Of a DNA stretch of 29,127 bases, positions 1 to 8,419 are shown piece after piece; position 1 is the first letter of the stretch; each line of letters begins with the position of its first letter. The notes under the pieces are model-generated. The model worked only from the letters and a program-made list of their open reading frames with translations. It was not told the origin of the DNA and did not search any database. The DNA is taken from positions 6,992-36,118 of the forward strand of contig DJQK01000022.1 in the NCBI GenBank assembly GCA_002437575.1, written 5' to 3'. This stretch comes from Clostridiales bacterium UBA6388. GTDB lineage: Bacteria > Bacillota > Clostridia > Oscillospirales > Oscillospiraceae. Position numbers and translations under genes: made by a program.

Positions 1-38
1 CTCCGCGTGATATGCAGGAAGCGTCTTCCCTTTGAAAA

Positions 39-65
39 ACGGGGCGAGCGTGACGCTCGCCCCGT
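39..65 (-). terminator. Intrinsic terminator after the solute-binding protein gene
   Basis: A perfect 12-bp stem (ACGGGGCGAGCG / CGCTCGCCCCGT) with a TGA loop. Read on the minus strand it is followed by a run of five T, the normal layout of a Rho-independent terminator. It lies about 130 bp downstream of the stop codon of the minus-strand lipoprotein gene. The bases between it and that stop (66-196) hold no gene I can support. Confidence 0.7.
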
Positions 66-196
66 GCAAGAGTTTATTTGATTGCTCAGCCTGATCGGCG
101 AGGGATTTTGTTCCAAGGCAAGGTATAAAAGCGCAGGAATACTTTGTGTATGGAGGCTTTCTACCGCGGCATTGGGGCAAAAGACCCGGCGATCAA

Positions 197-1591
197 TTAG
201 CCGTTGGCTGCCTGATACTGCTGCGCCCAACCGTCGACGAACGCGGTCTTGACGAGCTCCCAGTTGGCATCGGTCTGGTCGGCGTCGTACTGGTTCATCG
301 CGGCGACGAGGCCGTCACGGTACGCGTCAACGTTCGGCTGGAAGTTGGTGACCCAAGGCATGACATAGTTGCCCTCGGCGGAGTACTCGTTGGCGATCTT
401 CAGGAACGGGTTGGTGGACTCGGCAGCCTGCTTGTAAGGCATAACGCCGAAGGAGTCGACGAGCAGACGAGAAGCGTCAGCGTCGGTGACCATCCAGTAC
501 ATGAAGTCAAGCGTCGCCTGGATGTCTTCTTCGGAGGCCTCACTGTTGACGGCCCAGCAGTTCTCGGTGCCGCAGTTGAGGCCGGCCTTTTCTTCGCCTT
601 CCACGCCGCAGTAGTACGGGATCATGGTCAGATCGTCAGCGCTCATGCCCTTCTCCTGCAGTGCGGACCATTCCCAGTTGCCCTGCGAATAGAACACAGC
701 CTTGCCGTCTGCGAACTCAGCCTGTGCATCCAGACCGCCGGCAGCCAGATCCTTGGGGTCGGTCGCGGAGTTGTTGATATACAGATCCCACAGGTTCTTG
801 AAGTTCTGCATATACTTGCCGGTGATGGTCGGCGGGCAGGTCTGCCAAGCGGCGGGATCGTCCACGGACTCGTAGTAGTACTCGAGGTTGGCCAGATGGC
901 CGGTGAAGCGCCAGCTGGAGTCAGAGGACATGGAAGAAGAGGTGAACGCGTCGAAGCCGAGCTCGGCCGCGCGGGCGTGGATGTCTTCGACAACCGTCTT
1001 CAGGGTCTCGAAGTTGGTGATGTCGGAGATGTCATAGCCGGCTTCCTTGAGAAGCTTCTTGTTGACGATGATGCCATAGCACTCGTAGCAGTAGCCGATG
1101 GAGCAGAGCTTGCCGCTTTCGTCATAGAGGTTGTAAGCGTCGGTGGTCAGCTCGTTGGCGATGTCGGTGCCGGTCAGATCGTAGCAGTAGTCGCCCCAGG
1201 TGGAGACGGCGGCCTGGTTGCCGACGACGAACAGGGTGGGCATCTTGCTCTTGTCCATCTCCGCGGTCAGGGTCTCGTTGTACGTGCCGGAGGCAGCGGT
1301 CAGGACGGTAACGGGAACACCGGTCTTCTCGGTGTACATGGCAGCGACCTTCTGGAGCACTTCGTCAGACTCGGGCTTGAAGTTCAGCCAGTAGACAGAG
1401 CCGGAAGCGGCGGGCGCTTCTTCTTCGGTCGTCTCTTCGGTGGAAGCGGCCTGCTCGGTCGTGGTTTCTTCCGCGGCAGGCTCGGCGGTCTCAGCCGGCT
1501 GCGTGGTGGTCTCGGCATCGGCCGAGGACGCGCAAGCCATCAGGCCCAGCGCCAGAACCAATGCCAGGAACAATGCGATAAACTTTTTCAT
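197..1591 (-). CDS. Extracellular solute-binding lipoprotein of an ABC importer (family 1, sugar type likely)
   Basis: The 464-residue protein would capture a substrate outside the cell and deliver it to an ABC importer. Residues 1-20 are a lipoprotein signal peptide (MKK, hydrophobic stretch, lipobox LMAC with Cys20). A low-complexity Thr/Glu/Ala linker runs to about residue 64 and would tether the domain to the membrane. The rest resembles family 1 solute-binding proteins: a VYWLNFKPE-like first strand, then YTEKTGVPV, and later YGIIVNKKLLKEAGYD and FADGKAVFYSQGNWE. The ATG is preceded by AGGAGGAATACACA, which fixes the start. No permease or ATPase for it lies in the window, and a terminator follows, so it is an orphan here. 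The substrate cannot be read from sequence. The palindrome at its promoter suggests carbon-source control, which favours a carbohydrate. Confidence 0.88.
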   Translation of the reverse strand: MKKFIALFLALVLALGLMACASSADAETTTQPAETAEPAAEETTTEQAASTEETTEEEAPAASGSVYWLNFKPESDEVLQKVAAMYTEKTGVPVTVLTAASGTYNETLTAEMDKSKMPTLFVVGNQAAVSTWGDYCYDLTGTDIANELTTDAYNLYDESGKLCSIGYCYECYGIIVNKKLLKEAGYDISDITNFETLKTVVEDIHARAAELGFDAFTSSSMSSDSSWRFTGHLANLEYYYESVDDPAAWQTCPPTITGKYMQNFKNLWDLYINNSATDPKDLAAGGLDAQAEFADGKAVFYSQGNWEWSALQEKGMSADDLTMIPYYCGVEGEEKAGLNCGTENCWAVNSEASEEDIQATLDFMYWMVTDADASRLLVDSFGVMPYKQAAESTNPFLKIANEYSAEGNYVMPWVTNFQPNVDAYRDGLVAAMNQYDADQTDANWELVKTAFVDGWAQQYQAANG

Positions 1592-1633
1592 TGTGTATTC
1601 CTCCTATTGAATTTGCACATGATGAGATCATGC

Positions 1634-1647
1634 TGGAAACGTTTCCA
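1634..1647. promoter_or_regulatory. cre-like / LacI-family operator, perfect 14-bp palindrome
   Basis: TGGAAACGTTTCCA is a perfect palindrome with the central CG typical of CcpA (cre) and other LacI/GalR-family operators. It differs from the usual cre consensus only in the third base (G instead of A/T) and its symmetric partner. It lies just downstream of the predicted start of transcription of the solute-binding protein gene, a position where a bound repressor would block RNA polymerase. A second inverted repeat, CATGAT-GAG-ATCATG (1618-1632), lies next to it, closer to the gene. Confidence 0.6.
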
Positions 1648-1661
1648 TTTCCGATGTTTTT

Positions 1662-1667
1662 ATTATA
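1662..1667 (-). promoter_or_regulatory. -10 box of the solute-binding protein promoter
   Basis: On the minus strand this reads TATAAT, a perfect sigma-A -10 box. No good -35 hexamer lies 17 bp upstream (TTCCC-like sequence), which could mean activator dependence or a weak promoter. The rest of the 326-bp gap 1592-1917 holds the operator at 1634-1647, a weak hairpin at 1807-1836 and the promoter of the next gene. I see no gene in it. Confidence 0.5.
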
Positions 1668-1847
1668 CTACATTTTTTGCCTTTGGGAAGAGAAAATTTT
1701 GCGTTTTCTGATAATTCGTCGTTTTGATGCAAATTTGAAACGTTTTTTGTTCAATATTACAAGACATATTTCCAGTCTCCTTCCGGTTGCAGTGTTCCCG
1801 GACAAGGCCGGGCTTATTCCTGCTTTTCTGCCCGGCTCTTTTGCCGG

Positions 1848-1876
1848 TGGACAATGCGCGGAAAATCGCATATAAT
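1848..1876 (+). promoter_or_regulatory. Sigma-A-like promoter of the peptidase / ABC exporter operon
   Basis: TGGACA (1848-1853), a 17-bp spacer, then TATAAT (1871-1876). It lies 41 bp before the ATG of the M3-like lipoprotein. A short hairpin just upstream (GCCGGGC 1807-1813 with GCCCGGC 1830-1836, then TCTTTT) may be a weak terminator that isolates the operon. Confidence 0.7.
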
Positions 1877-1917
1877 ACTGTTTACTATAACCCGAAAGAC
1901 AGAAATGGAGGCGCTCC

Positions 1918-3660
1918 ATGAACGTTTCAAAAAAATTGACGGCGCTTTTGCTGTGCGCGGCGCTGCTTTTGAGTCTGTGCGGCTGTCTGCCGGATGAAGA
2001 AGCCGGCGCTGCGCAGACCGAGACCGCGCAGACCGCACAGGACACGCCTGCGCCAGACGAGCCTTCCCCGGAAACGCCAGCCGAAGCAGGGCCCGTAGAA
2101 ACCCTTGCCGGCGGCGGCTATTTTGACCCGGTCGCAAGGCCCGATATTTCCTTTGCGGACATGGACCAGTCGGAGATCACGCTCGACGATTTCCGCCCTT
2201 ACGCCGAAGCGCTCACGACGGCCAGCGCCTCCGGAAGCCGCGAAGCGTTCCACCGGGCGTGCGCCGAGGCGCAGCAGCAGCTTCTTGCCATCAACACCGC
2301 AGGAACGCTCGCGGAGCTTGCAAGCGACCAAAACGCCGCGGACCAGACGCTGAGCGACCGTGCCAGCCGCCAGACGCAGGCGTATTACGACGCCGTCGAC
2401 CTCTATAACCAGACGCTTTTCGAGATCTCCGAAGGCGAAAATTCTTCGGTTCTGTCCAAGGAATTTGAAACGTGGCAGATCGAGTATTTCAAGAGCTACG
2501 ACGCAGAAAGCTCCGCGCAAAGTCTGGCGCTGGCCACGCAGGAATCGCAGCTCGTGCGGCAGTATGCGGCGCTCTCGTCGCAGGAGGAACTGGACTACGA
2601 CGCGGCGGCTGACATTTTTCTCGAGCTTGTAAGCGTGCGGGCGGAGCTGGCTTCCCTTTCCGGCGCGGCCAATTTCTCGGAATACGCCTACAGCGCGTAT
2701 TATTCGCGCGACTATTCCCCCACCGACGCGCAGAAGCTCTGGAAGACCGCCAAGGAGGATTTTGCCCCGCTGCTGCACAAATACGCAGACGAGGTCACCT
2801 CGGCGCTGCAAAGCGTGCAGGCGGACGGTGCGCTCGATCTTTCTGAAACGGCCATCACGGACGCGCTTTCCTACGGCGCAGCGCGCATCAGCCCGGAAGT
2901 CAACGACGCCGCGCAGTACCTGCTGTCCCATGGGCTTTACGATATTTCGGATTCGGACACGAAGCTCTCCACGGGCTACACGTCGTATCTGTACAGCTAC
3001 AACGTCCCCTTTATTTACAACTGCCCCTACGGCTCGCACCTCGACTATGTCGATCTGTTCCACGAATTCGGCCACTGGCTGGCGGGGTACTACCACACCT
3101 CCGACGCGCTCTACGGCGTCATCGACTACGATCTGAGCGAGCTTCAGTCGCAGGGCATGGAGGTTCTGTTCCTGCAATACTACGACGAATTTTTCGGCGA
3201 AAACGCACAGCTTCTCAAGGCCGAAACGCTTTTGAACCTCGTCTACAGCGTGGTCACGGGCGCGATGTACGACGAATTTCAGCAGAAGGTGTATTTAGAG
3301 CCCGACTTAACGAAAGACCGGCTTCTGGAGCTGTTCCGCGAGGTTTATGAGAGCTACGGCTTTGAAAGCTACGACGGCTGCGAATACCGCTGGGCGGACA
3401 TCATCCACAATTTCCAGCAGCCGCTTTACTATATCAGCTACGCCGTCTCGGCCATTCCGGCGCTCGAGCTCTACGTGCGGTCTCTGGACAGCCCGAACGA
3501 CGCGGCGGACGCGTATCTGCGCGTGGCGAGTATGTCGGACGAGGAATTTTTCCTGACCGACGCGCTGCGCGAGACCGGCCTTGCAAACTCCATGAAATCC
3601 CCCATCGGCGACGTGATCGCGCTGAAGCTGGAGGAAAGCGGCGCGTTTGATATTTCCTGA
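1918..3660 (+). CDS. Lipoprotein zinc metallopeptidase, M3 / oligoendopeptidase F-like
   Basis: The 580-residue protein is probably a surface-anchored zinc peptidase acting on peptides. A lipoprotein signal (MNVSKK, hydrophobic stretch, LCGC with Cys23 as likely lipidation site) is followed by a Thr/Glu/Pro-rich linker to about residue 62. The zinc motif HEFGH is at residues 382-386. Downstream, DLSELQSQGME (405-415) offers Glu408 as third zinc ligand, in the pattern of M3 peptidases (HExGH, then ElxSq...E). The helical, Glu/Gln-rich N-terminal half fits the M3 fold. GGAGGCGCTCC precedes the ATG. The gene ends 19 bp before an ABC exporter pair and probably shares its transcript, so it could act on exported peptides or clear peptides at the surface. 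Most M3 enzymes are cytosolic, so a lipoprotein form is a less common variant. Substrate unknown. Confidence 0.82.
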   Translation: MNVSKKLTALLLCAALLLSLCGCLPDEEAGAAQTETAQTAQDTPAPDEPSPETPAEAGPVETLAGGGYFDPVARPDISFADMDQSEITLDDFRPYAEALTTASASGSREAFHRACAEAQQQLLAINTAGTLAELASDQNAADQTLSDRASRQTQAYYDAVDLYNQTLFEISEGENSSVLSKEFETWQIEYFKSYDAESSAQSLALATQESQLVRQYAALSSQEELDYDAAADIFLELVSVRAELASLSGAANFSEYAYSAYYSRDYSPTDAQKLWKTAKEDFAPLLHKYADEVTSALQSVQADGALDLSETAITDALSYGAARISPEVNDAAQYLLSHGLYDISDSDTKLSTGYTSYLYSYNVPFIYNCPYGSHLDYVDLFHEFGHWLAGYYHTSDALYGVIDYDLSELQSQGMEVLFLQYYDEFFGENAQLLKAETLLNLVYSVVTGAMYDEFQQKVYLEPDLTKDRLLELFREVYESYGFESYDGCEYRWADIIHNFQQPLYYISYAVSAIPALELYVRSLDSPNDAADAYLRVASMSDEEFFLTDALRETGLANSMKSPIGDVIALKLEESGAFDIS

Positions 3661-3679
3661 AGAAAAGAGAGGAAGCCAC

Positions 3680-5407
3680 ATGAAACGACTGGGCGTTTAT
3701 CTCCGGCCCTATACGCTGCAAAGCATTTTAGGTCCGCTTTTCAAGCTCTTTGAAGCGCTGCTGGAGCTGCTGGTGCCGCTCATTGTAGCGGACATCATCG
3801 ACACCGGCATTTCGCGCGGAGACGGCGGCTACATTATAAAAAGGTGTCTGCTTCTCGTGGGGCTCGGCCTGGCAGGGCTTGCGTGCTCGATCACGGCGCA
3901 GTATTTTGCCGCGAAGGCCGCCATCGGCTTTACCGCAAGCGTCCGGCACGCGCTTTTTCAAAAGGTGCAGAGCTTATCGTATGCCGAGCTCGACAAGCTC
4001 GGCACGTCGACGCTTCTGACGCGCATGACGAGCGACATGAACCAGGTGCAGACGGGGCTCAATCTCGCGCTGCGGCTTTTGCTGCGGTCTCCCTTCGTGG
4101 TCTTCGGCGCGATGATCATGGCCTTTACGATCGACGTGAAAAGCGCGTGGGTCTTTGCCGTGATCATTCCGCTTCTTTTTATCATCGTCTTTGCCATCAT
4201 GTTCAGCTGCATCCCCCTCTACCGCAGGGTGCAGGGACGGCTGGACGGCGTTCTCGGCGCTGCGAAGGAAAACCTGACCGGCGTGCGCGTCATCCGCGCC
4301 TTCGGAAAAGAGCGGCAGGAGGTCGAAAGCTTCGAGGAAAAAAGCGGCGCACTTTTATCTTCGCAGCTGTTTGTCGGCAAAATTTCGGCGCTTTTGAACC
4401 CGGTGACTTATGTGATGATCAACCTTGCCATCATTGCCGTGCTCCGTGTCGGCGGCGGGCAGGTGGATAAGGGCATTCTGACGCAGGGCCAGGTGCTGGC
4501 GCTTTACAACTATATGTCGCAGATCCTCGTCGAGCTCATCAAAATGGCAAGCCTCATCCTCAGCATGACGAAGGCCGCAGCCAGCGCGAAGCGCGTTTCT
4601 TCCGTTCTGGCGCTGGAAAGCAGCCTCGACGCACCGGGATCTGCCCCGCACGAGCTGAAAAGCGCACCGGCAATCGAATTTCAAGATGTCACATTCACCT
4701 ACCCCACAGGCGGCGCACCGGCGCTGTCCGGCATTTCCTTCACCCTTCCGCGCGGCAGAACGCTCGGCATCATCGGCGGCACGGGCTCCGGAAAATCCAC
4801 GCTCATAAACCTCATCCCGCGCTTTTACGATGTGCAGGAGGGAAGCGTCTTTGTTGACGGCTGCAATGTCAGAGACTATCCCCTTGAGACCCTTCGCCGC
4901 AAAATTGGCCTCGTGCCGCAGAAGGCGCTTTTATTCAAGGGCACCATCCGCGAGAACCTGCTCTGGGGCAATGAAGGAGCAAATGACGACGAGCTTCGCG
5001 AAGCGCTTACCGCCGCGCAGGCGCTCGACGTTGTAAACGCAAAGCCCGCAGGCCTTGACGAGCCTGTCGAGACCGGCGGCCGGAACTTCTCCGGCGGGCA
5101 GCGGCAGCGGCTCACGATCGCAAGAGCGCTTGTCCGCAAGCCCGAAATTCTGATTTTGGACGACAGCGCGTCCGCGCTCGACTTTGCAACCGACGCGGCG
5201 CTTCGAAAGGCGCTTCGATCGCTTTCGTGGAATCCCGCGGTCGTCATCATCTCGCAGCGCACGGCGTCTATCCGCTTTGCGGACGAAATTCTCGTTCTCG
5301 ACGACGGAAAGCCCGCCGGGCTCGGCACGCACGACGAGCTGCTTCGGACCTCGGGCGTCTACCGCGAAATTTACGATTCCCAGTTCAAAAAGGAGGATGC
5401 AACATGA
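3680..5407 (+). CDS. ABC exporter half-transporter, degenerate-site subunit (TM287-like)
   Basis: 575 residues: an N-terminal six-helix exporter domain (about 1-310) fused to a nucleotide-binding domain. Walker A GGTGSGKST is at 366-374 and the signature FSGGQ at 470-474. Walker B ends in Asp-Asp (ILILDD, 490-495), so the catalytic Glu is Asp, and the switch His is replaced by Gln526 (SQRTA). These changes mark the catalytically weak partner of heterodimeric exporters such as TM287/288. The next gene supplies the canonical partner and overlaps by 4 bp (ATGA). I chose the ATG at 3680 because AGAGAGGAAG lies just upstream; an in-frame ATG at 3647 would lie inside the previous gene. Likely exports drugs, lipids or peptides; the cargo cannot be told. 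Confidence 0.93.
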   Translation: MKRLGVYLRPYTLQSILGPLFKLFEALLELLVPLIVADIIDTGISRGDGGYIIKRCLLLVGLGLAGLACSITAQYFAAKAAIGFTASVRHALFQKVQSLSYAELDKLGTSTLLTRMTSDMNQVQTGLNLALRLLLRSPFVVFGAMIMAFTIDVKSAWVFAVIIPLLFIIVFAIMFSCIPLYRRVQGRLDGVLGAAKENLTGVRVIRAFGKERQEVESFEEKSGALLSSQLFVGKISALLNPVTYVMINLAIIAVLRVGGGQVDKGILTQGQVLALYNYMSQILVELIKMASLILSMTKAAASAKRVSSVLALESSLDAPGSAPHELKSAPAIEFQDVTFTYPTGGAPALSGISFTLPRGRTLGIIGGTGSGKSTLINLIPRFYDVQEGSVFVDGCNVRDYPLETLRRKIGLVPQKALLFKGTIRENLLWGNEGANDDELREALTAAQALDVVNAKPAGLDEPVETGGRNFSGGQRQRLTIARALVRKPEILILDDSASALDFATDAALRKALRSLSWNPAVVIISQRTASIRFADEILVLDDGKPAGLGTHDELLRTSGVYREIYDSQFKKEDAT

Positions 5408-7152
5408 AACCCGCAGCTTCCTCTTCCAAAACATTAAAGCGCGTGCTGAAAATGCTCGAGGGCCAGCGGCATCTTGTCGCTGCGAGCTTTCTTCTGGCGC
5501 TTGCCAGCGTGGCCGGAACGCTGTTTGTTCCCATACTGGTCGGTCGGGCGATCGACGAGATCGTCGGCCCCGGGCAGGTGGATTTCCGCGGCCTCGGAAC
5601 GATTGGCCTTCAGATCGCGCTGACGGCGGCGGCTGTTGCGCTGTGCCAGTGGCTGATGAACGCGATCAACAACAAGATCACCTTCCGCGTCACGCGCGAG
5701 GTGCGGCAAAGGGCGTTTTCGCATTTGCAGACGCTCCCGCTGTCCTATCTCGACGCGCACCCGCCGGGTGAGATCGTCAGTCGCATGATCTCCGACACCG
5801 AGCAGTTTGCAGACGGCCTGCTTCTCGGCTTCACGCAGCTTTTTACCGGCGTTCTGACCATTGCCGGAACGCTGGGGTTCATGCTGCGGCTCGACTGGCG
5901 CATCACGCTGGTCGTGGTAGTTCTGACGCCGCTTTCCCTGTTTGCGGCAAAATTCATCGCGACCAGAACATATGATATGTTTAAGCTCCAGTCGAAAACG
6001 CTCGGCGAACAGACCGCGCTCGTGGGCGAGATGTTAGATGGCGAGAAGGTCGTGCAGGCGTTCTCGCACGAGGAAAAGGCTGTCGCGGCGTTCGACGAGA
6101 TCAACGAACGGCTCCGGAAATACACCCTTCGCGCAACGTTTTTCTCCTCGCTCACCAATCCCGTCACGCGCTTTGTGACGAGCATCGTCTACGCCTGCGT
6201 GGCGCTGGCCGGTGCGCTCGTCGCAGTCTCGGGCGGCATCACGGTCGGCGGGCTGTCCGTTTTCCTCAGCTACGCCAACCAGTATGCCAAGCCCTTTAAC
6301 GACATTTCCGGCGTCGTGACCGAGCTTCAGAACGCGATGGCCTGCGCAAGCCGCGTGTTTGCCCTCATCGACGAGCCGTCGGAAACGCCCGACGCGCCAG
6401 ATGCAATTGCGCTCGACCACGCCGACGGAAGCGTTTTCCTTGACCACGTCAGCTTCCGCTATGTCCCCGACCGGCCGCTGATCGAAGACCTCAACGTCGC
6501 GGTAAAGCCCGGCCAGCGCGTGGCCATCGTCGGCCCCACCGGCTGCGGCAAAACGACGCTCATCAACCTTCTCATGCGCTTTTATGATGTCACGGGCGGC
6601 GAGATCCGCATCTCCGGCGAGCGCATCACCGGCCTCACGCGCCGCAGCCTCCGGCAGAGCTTCGGCATGGTCTTGCAGGACACGTGGATCAAGACCGGCA
6701 CCGTGCGCGAAAATATCGCCCTCGGAAAGCCGGACGCATCGACCGGCGAGATCGTTCTCGCCGCCAAAGCCTGCCACGCAGACGGCTTCATTCGGCGGCT
6801 TCCCGACGGCTACGACACCGTCATCACCGACGGCGGCGGTCTTCTGTCGCAGGGACAGCGGCAGCTTCTTTGCATTGCGCGGGTGATGCTGGCGCTGCCT
6901 CCGATGCTCATTCTCGACGAGGCGACGAGCTCCATCGACACGCGGACCGAGCTCAAGATCCAGCACGCGTTTTCGCAGATGATGCAGGGCCGGACGAGCT
7001 TTATTGTCGCCCACCGGCTTTCTACCATCCGCGAGGCCGACGTCATCCTCGTCATGAAGGACGGCCACGTCATCGAGCAGGGCCGGCATGAAGAGCTTCT
7101 TGCGAAAAACGGCTTTTACGCGAAACTCTATAACAGCCAGTTTGAGCAGTAA
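5404..7152 (+). CDS. ABC exporter half-transporter, catalytic subunit (TM288-like)
   Basis: 582 residues with an exporter membrane domain (about 1-320) and an ATPase domain. Walker A GPTGCGKTT is at 377-385, Walker B MLILDE at 501-506 with the catalytic Glu506, and the switch His537 is in VAHRLST. The signature is LSQGQ (481-485) rather than LSGGQ. In a heterodimer this signature faces the degenerate site formed by the upstream partner's Walker motifs, so the deviations in the two proteins match. Translation starts inside the stop of the preceding gene (ATGA) with AAGGAGG upstream, which implies coupled synthesis in equal amounts. A possible weak terminator follows at 7159-7196. Confidence 0.94.
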   Translation: MKPAASSSKTLKRVLKMLEGQRHLVAASFLLALASVAGTLFVPILVGRAIDEIVGPGQVDFRGLGTIGLQIALTAAAVALCQWLMNAINNKITFRVTREVRQRAFSHLQTLPLSYLDAHPPGEIVSRMISDTEQFADGLLLGFTQLFTGVLTIAGTLGFMLRLDWRITLVVVVLTPLSLFAAKFIATRTYDMFKLQSKTLGEQTALVGEMLDGEKVVQAFSHEEKAVAAFDEINERLRKYTLRATFFSSLTNPVTRFVTSIVYACVALAGALVAVSGGITVGGLSVFLSYANQYAKPFNDISGVVTELQNAMACASRVFALIDEPSETPDAPDAIALDHADGSVFLDHVSFRYVPDRPLIEDLNVAVKPGQRVAIVGPTGCGKTTLINLLMRFYDVTGGEIRISGERITGLTRRSLRQSFGMVLQDTWIKTGTVRENIALGKPDASTGEIVLAAKACHADGFIRRLPDGYDTVITDGGGLLSQGQRQLLCIARVMLALPPMLILDEATSSIDTRTELKIQHAFSQMMQGRTSFIVAHRLSTIREADVILVMKDGHVIEQGRHEELLAKNGFYAKLYNSQFEQ

Positions 7153-7158
7153 TTTGTT

Positions 7159-7196
7159 GGGCAGCACCGCGCAATTCGTCGGTGCAGCCCTGTTCT
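7159..7196 (+). terminator. Possible weak terminator after the ABC exporter
   Basis: GGGC-A-GCACCG (7159-7169) pairs with CGGTGC-A-GCCC (7180-7190), an 11-position stem with one A/A mismatch and a 10-nt loop, followed by TGTTCTT. The T tract is poor, so read-through is likely. Confidence 0.45.
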
Positions 7197-7209
7197 TATC
7201 AACTGACGC

Positions 7210-7237
7210 TTGCATTTTCCCCGGAAAATGGTACAAT
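7210..7237 (+). promoter_or_regulatory. Promoter of the kinase-CYTH fusion gene
   Basis: TTGCAT (7210-7215), a 16-bp spacer and TACAAT (7232-7237), about 30 bp before the ATG at 7269. GGAGAGGAG provides the ribosome binding site. Confidence 0.55.
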
Positions 7238-7268
7238 ATGGGCAGAAACATGGAGAGGAGCCAGCGCT

Positions 7269-8372
7269 ATGGCAAAACGCATTACCCGAATCGTGCTGAC
7301 CGGCGGGCCCGCCGCCGGCAAGACGACGCTCATCAGCCGCATTCTCAAGGAGTTCAAGCAGGACGACGGCTGGAAGGTCATCACCGTCCCCGAGACGGCG
7401 ACCGAGCTCATTTCCGGCTTCGGCATCCGTCCGTTCGGAAACTGCGTGTCCATGCTGGACTTTCAGTATTTTGTCATTGACGATCAGCTGCACAAAGAAC
7501 GCCTCGCGCTCAAGGGCGCGGAAATGGTCCCCGAGGAAAACGTCCTGATCATCTATGACCGGGCGCTTTTTGACGACAAGGCGTATATTACGGACGAGCA
7601 GTTCCGCGGCATTCTCGCGCACTTCGGAAAGACGGAGGCTGAGGTCCTCGCAGGCTACGACGCGGTTCTGCACCTTGTATCGTGCGCCAAGGGCGCGGAA
7701 TTTGCCTATAATTTCGGAAACGAGGCCCGCTATGAGTCCTTGGAGACCGCGCGGGAAAAAGACGAGCTGACGCTCAAGGCCTGGCAGGCGCACCCGAATC
7801 TTCGCGTCATCGACAACTCCGTCGACTTTGAAGACAAGCTCCGCCGCGGCATCCGCGCGATCTACGACTGTCTGGGAATGCAGCCGCCGGAGGAGGCGTG
7901 GCACAAATACCTCGTGGCCATGCCCGATCTTGCCGCATTGCAGGCAAAATATCAGGCCAGCGCCGTCGACATGATGCAGACATATCTGGTCAAAACGCAG
8001 CCGAACGTCACCCGCCGCATCCGCCAGCAGAAAAACGGACAGGAATATCTCTATTTCTACACCGAAAAGCGCTATGCCGACGCCGACAGCTGGGAAACGG
8101 AAAAGCCCATCACGCAGAAGGAGTACGTGCAGTACCTTATGGAGGCCGACACGACGCTTCACGCCGTGCACAAGGTCAAATACCGCTTCTTATCCGGCGG
8201 CCGCCGCTTTGAGCTCGACGTTTATCCCTTCAGCACCGACCGCGCCATCTTCCGCGCCGAGCTTCCGGAGGGCAATGAAGCTTCTCTTCCGCCGGAAATT
8301 CACGTCCTGCGCGAGGTCACCGGCGATCCTGCCTATAAAAACAGCCGCCTGGCAAGAGTCCAGCAGCTTTGA
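7269..8372 (+). CDS. P-loop kinase-like (AAA_28) protein fused to a CYTH/triphosphate-tunnel domain
   Basis: 367 residues in two parts. Residues 1 to about 200 form a P-loop NTPase/kinase-like domain: GGPAAGKTT (12-20), then VPETATE and IYDRALFDDKAYI, a pattern seen in AAA_28-type proteins. Residues from about 205 resemble a CYTH (triphosphate tunnel metalloenzyme) domain: QTYL, TRRIRQQ (248-254), a TEK strand, EKPIT (278-282), KVKYRF, RFELDVY and a final REVTGDPAYKNSRLA. CYTH enzymes act on triphosphorylated substrates inside a beta barrel. The usual ExExK motif seems altered: my alignment gives E209-A-W-H-K213, with the second Glu replaced by Trp, so catalysis may differ. Plant TTM1/2 join a kinase-like domain to a CYTH domain in the same order. 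The ATG at 7269 follows GGAGAGGAG. It sits alone between its own promoter and a bidirectional terminator. The true reaction is unknown. Confidence 0.8.
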   Translation: MAKRITRIVLTGGPAAGKTTLISRILKEFKQDDGWKVITVPETATELISGFGIRPFGNCVSMLDFQYFVIDDQLHKERLALKGAEMVPEENVLIIYDRALFDDKAYITDEQFRGILAHFGKTEAEVLAGYDAVLHLVSCAKGAEFAYNFGNEARYESLETAREKDELTLKAWQAHPNLRVIDNSVDFEDKLRRGIRAIYDCLGMQPPEEAWHKYLVAMPDLAALQAKYQASAVDMMQTYLVKTQPNVTRRIRQQKNGQEYLYFYTEKRYADADSWETEKPITQKEYVQYLMEADTTLHAVHKVKYRFLSGGRRFELDVYPFSTDRAIFRAELPEGNEASLPPEIHVLREVTGDPAYKNSRLARVQQL

Positions 8373-8383
8373 TCATGTAAAAA

Positions 8384-8419
8384 GCTCCCGCAGCTTTCGC
8401 TGCGGGAGCGTTTGTTTTT
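8384..8419. terminator. Bidirectional intrinsic terminator between convergent genes
   Basis: A perfect 11-bp stem, GCTCCCGCAGC (8384-8394) and GCTGCGGGAGC (8399-8409), with a TTTC loop. It is followed by GTTTGTTTTTC on the plus strand and by TTTTTAC on the minus strand. It can end both the kinase-CYTH gene and the nucleoside transporter operon. Confidence 0.9.

Noticed and set aside
146..1711. A 521-codon plus-strand frame opposite the solute-binding protein gene
   Set aside because: It is a shadow of the minus-strand gene in GC-rich DNA. The minus-strand protein has a lipoprotein signal, ribosome binding site and family motifs, while this one has none. The same applies to the long antisense frames at 1927-3177, 6034-7251, 7128-8171, 12427-13542 and 16216-17343.
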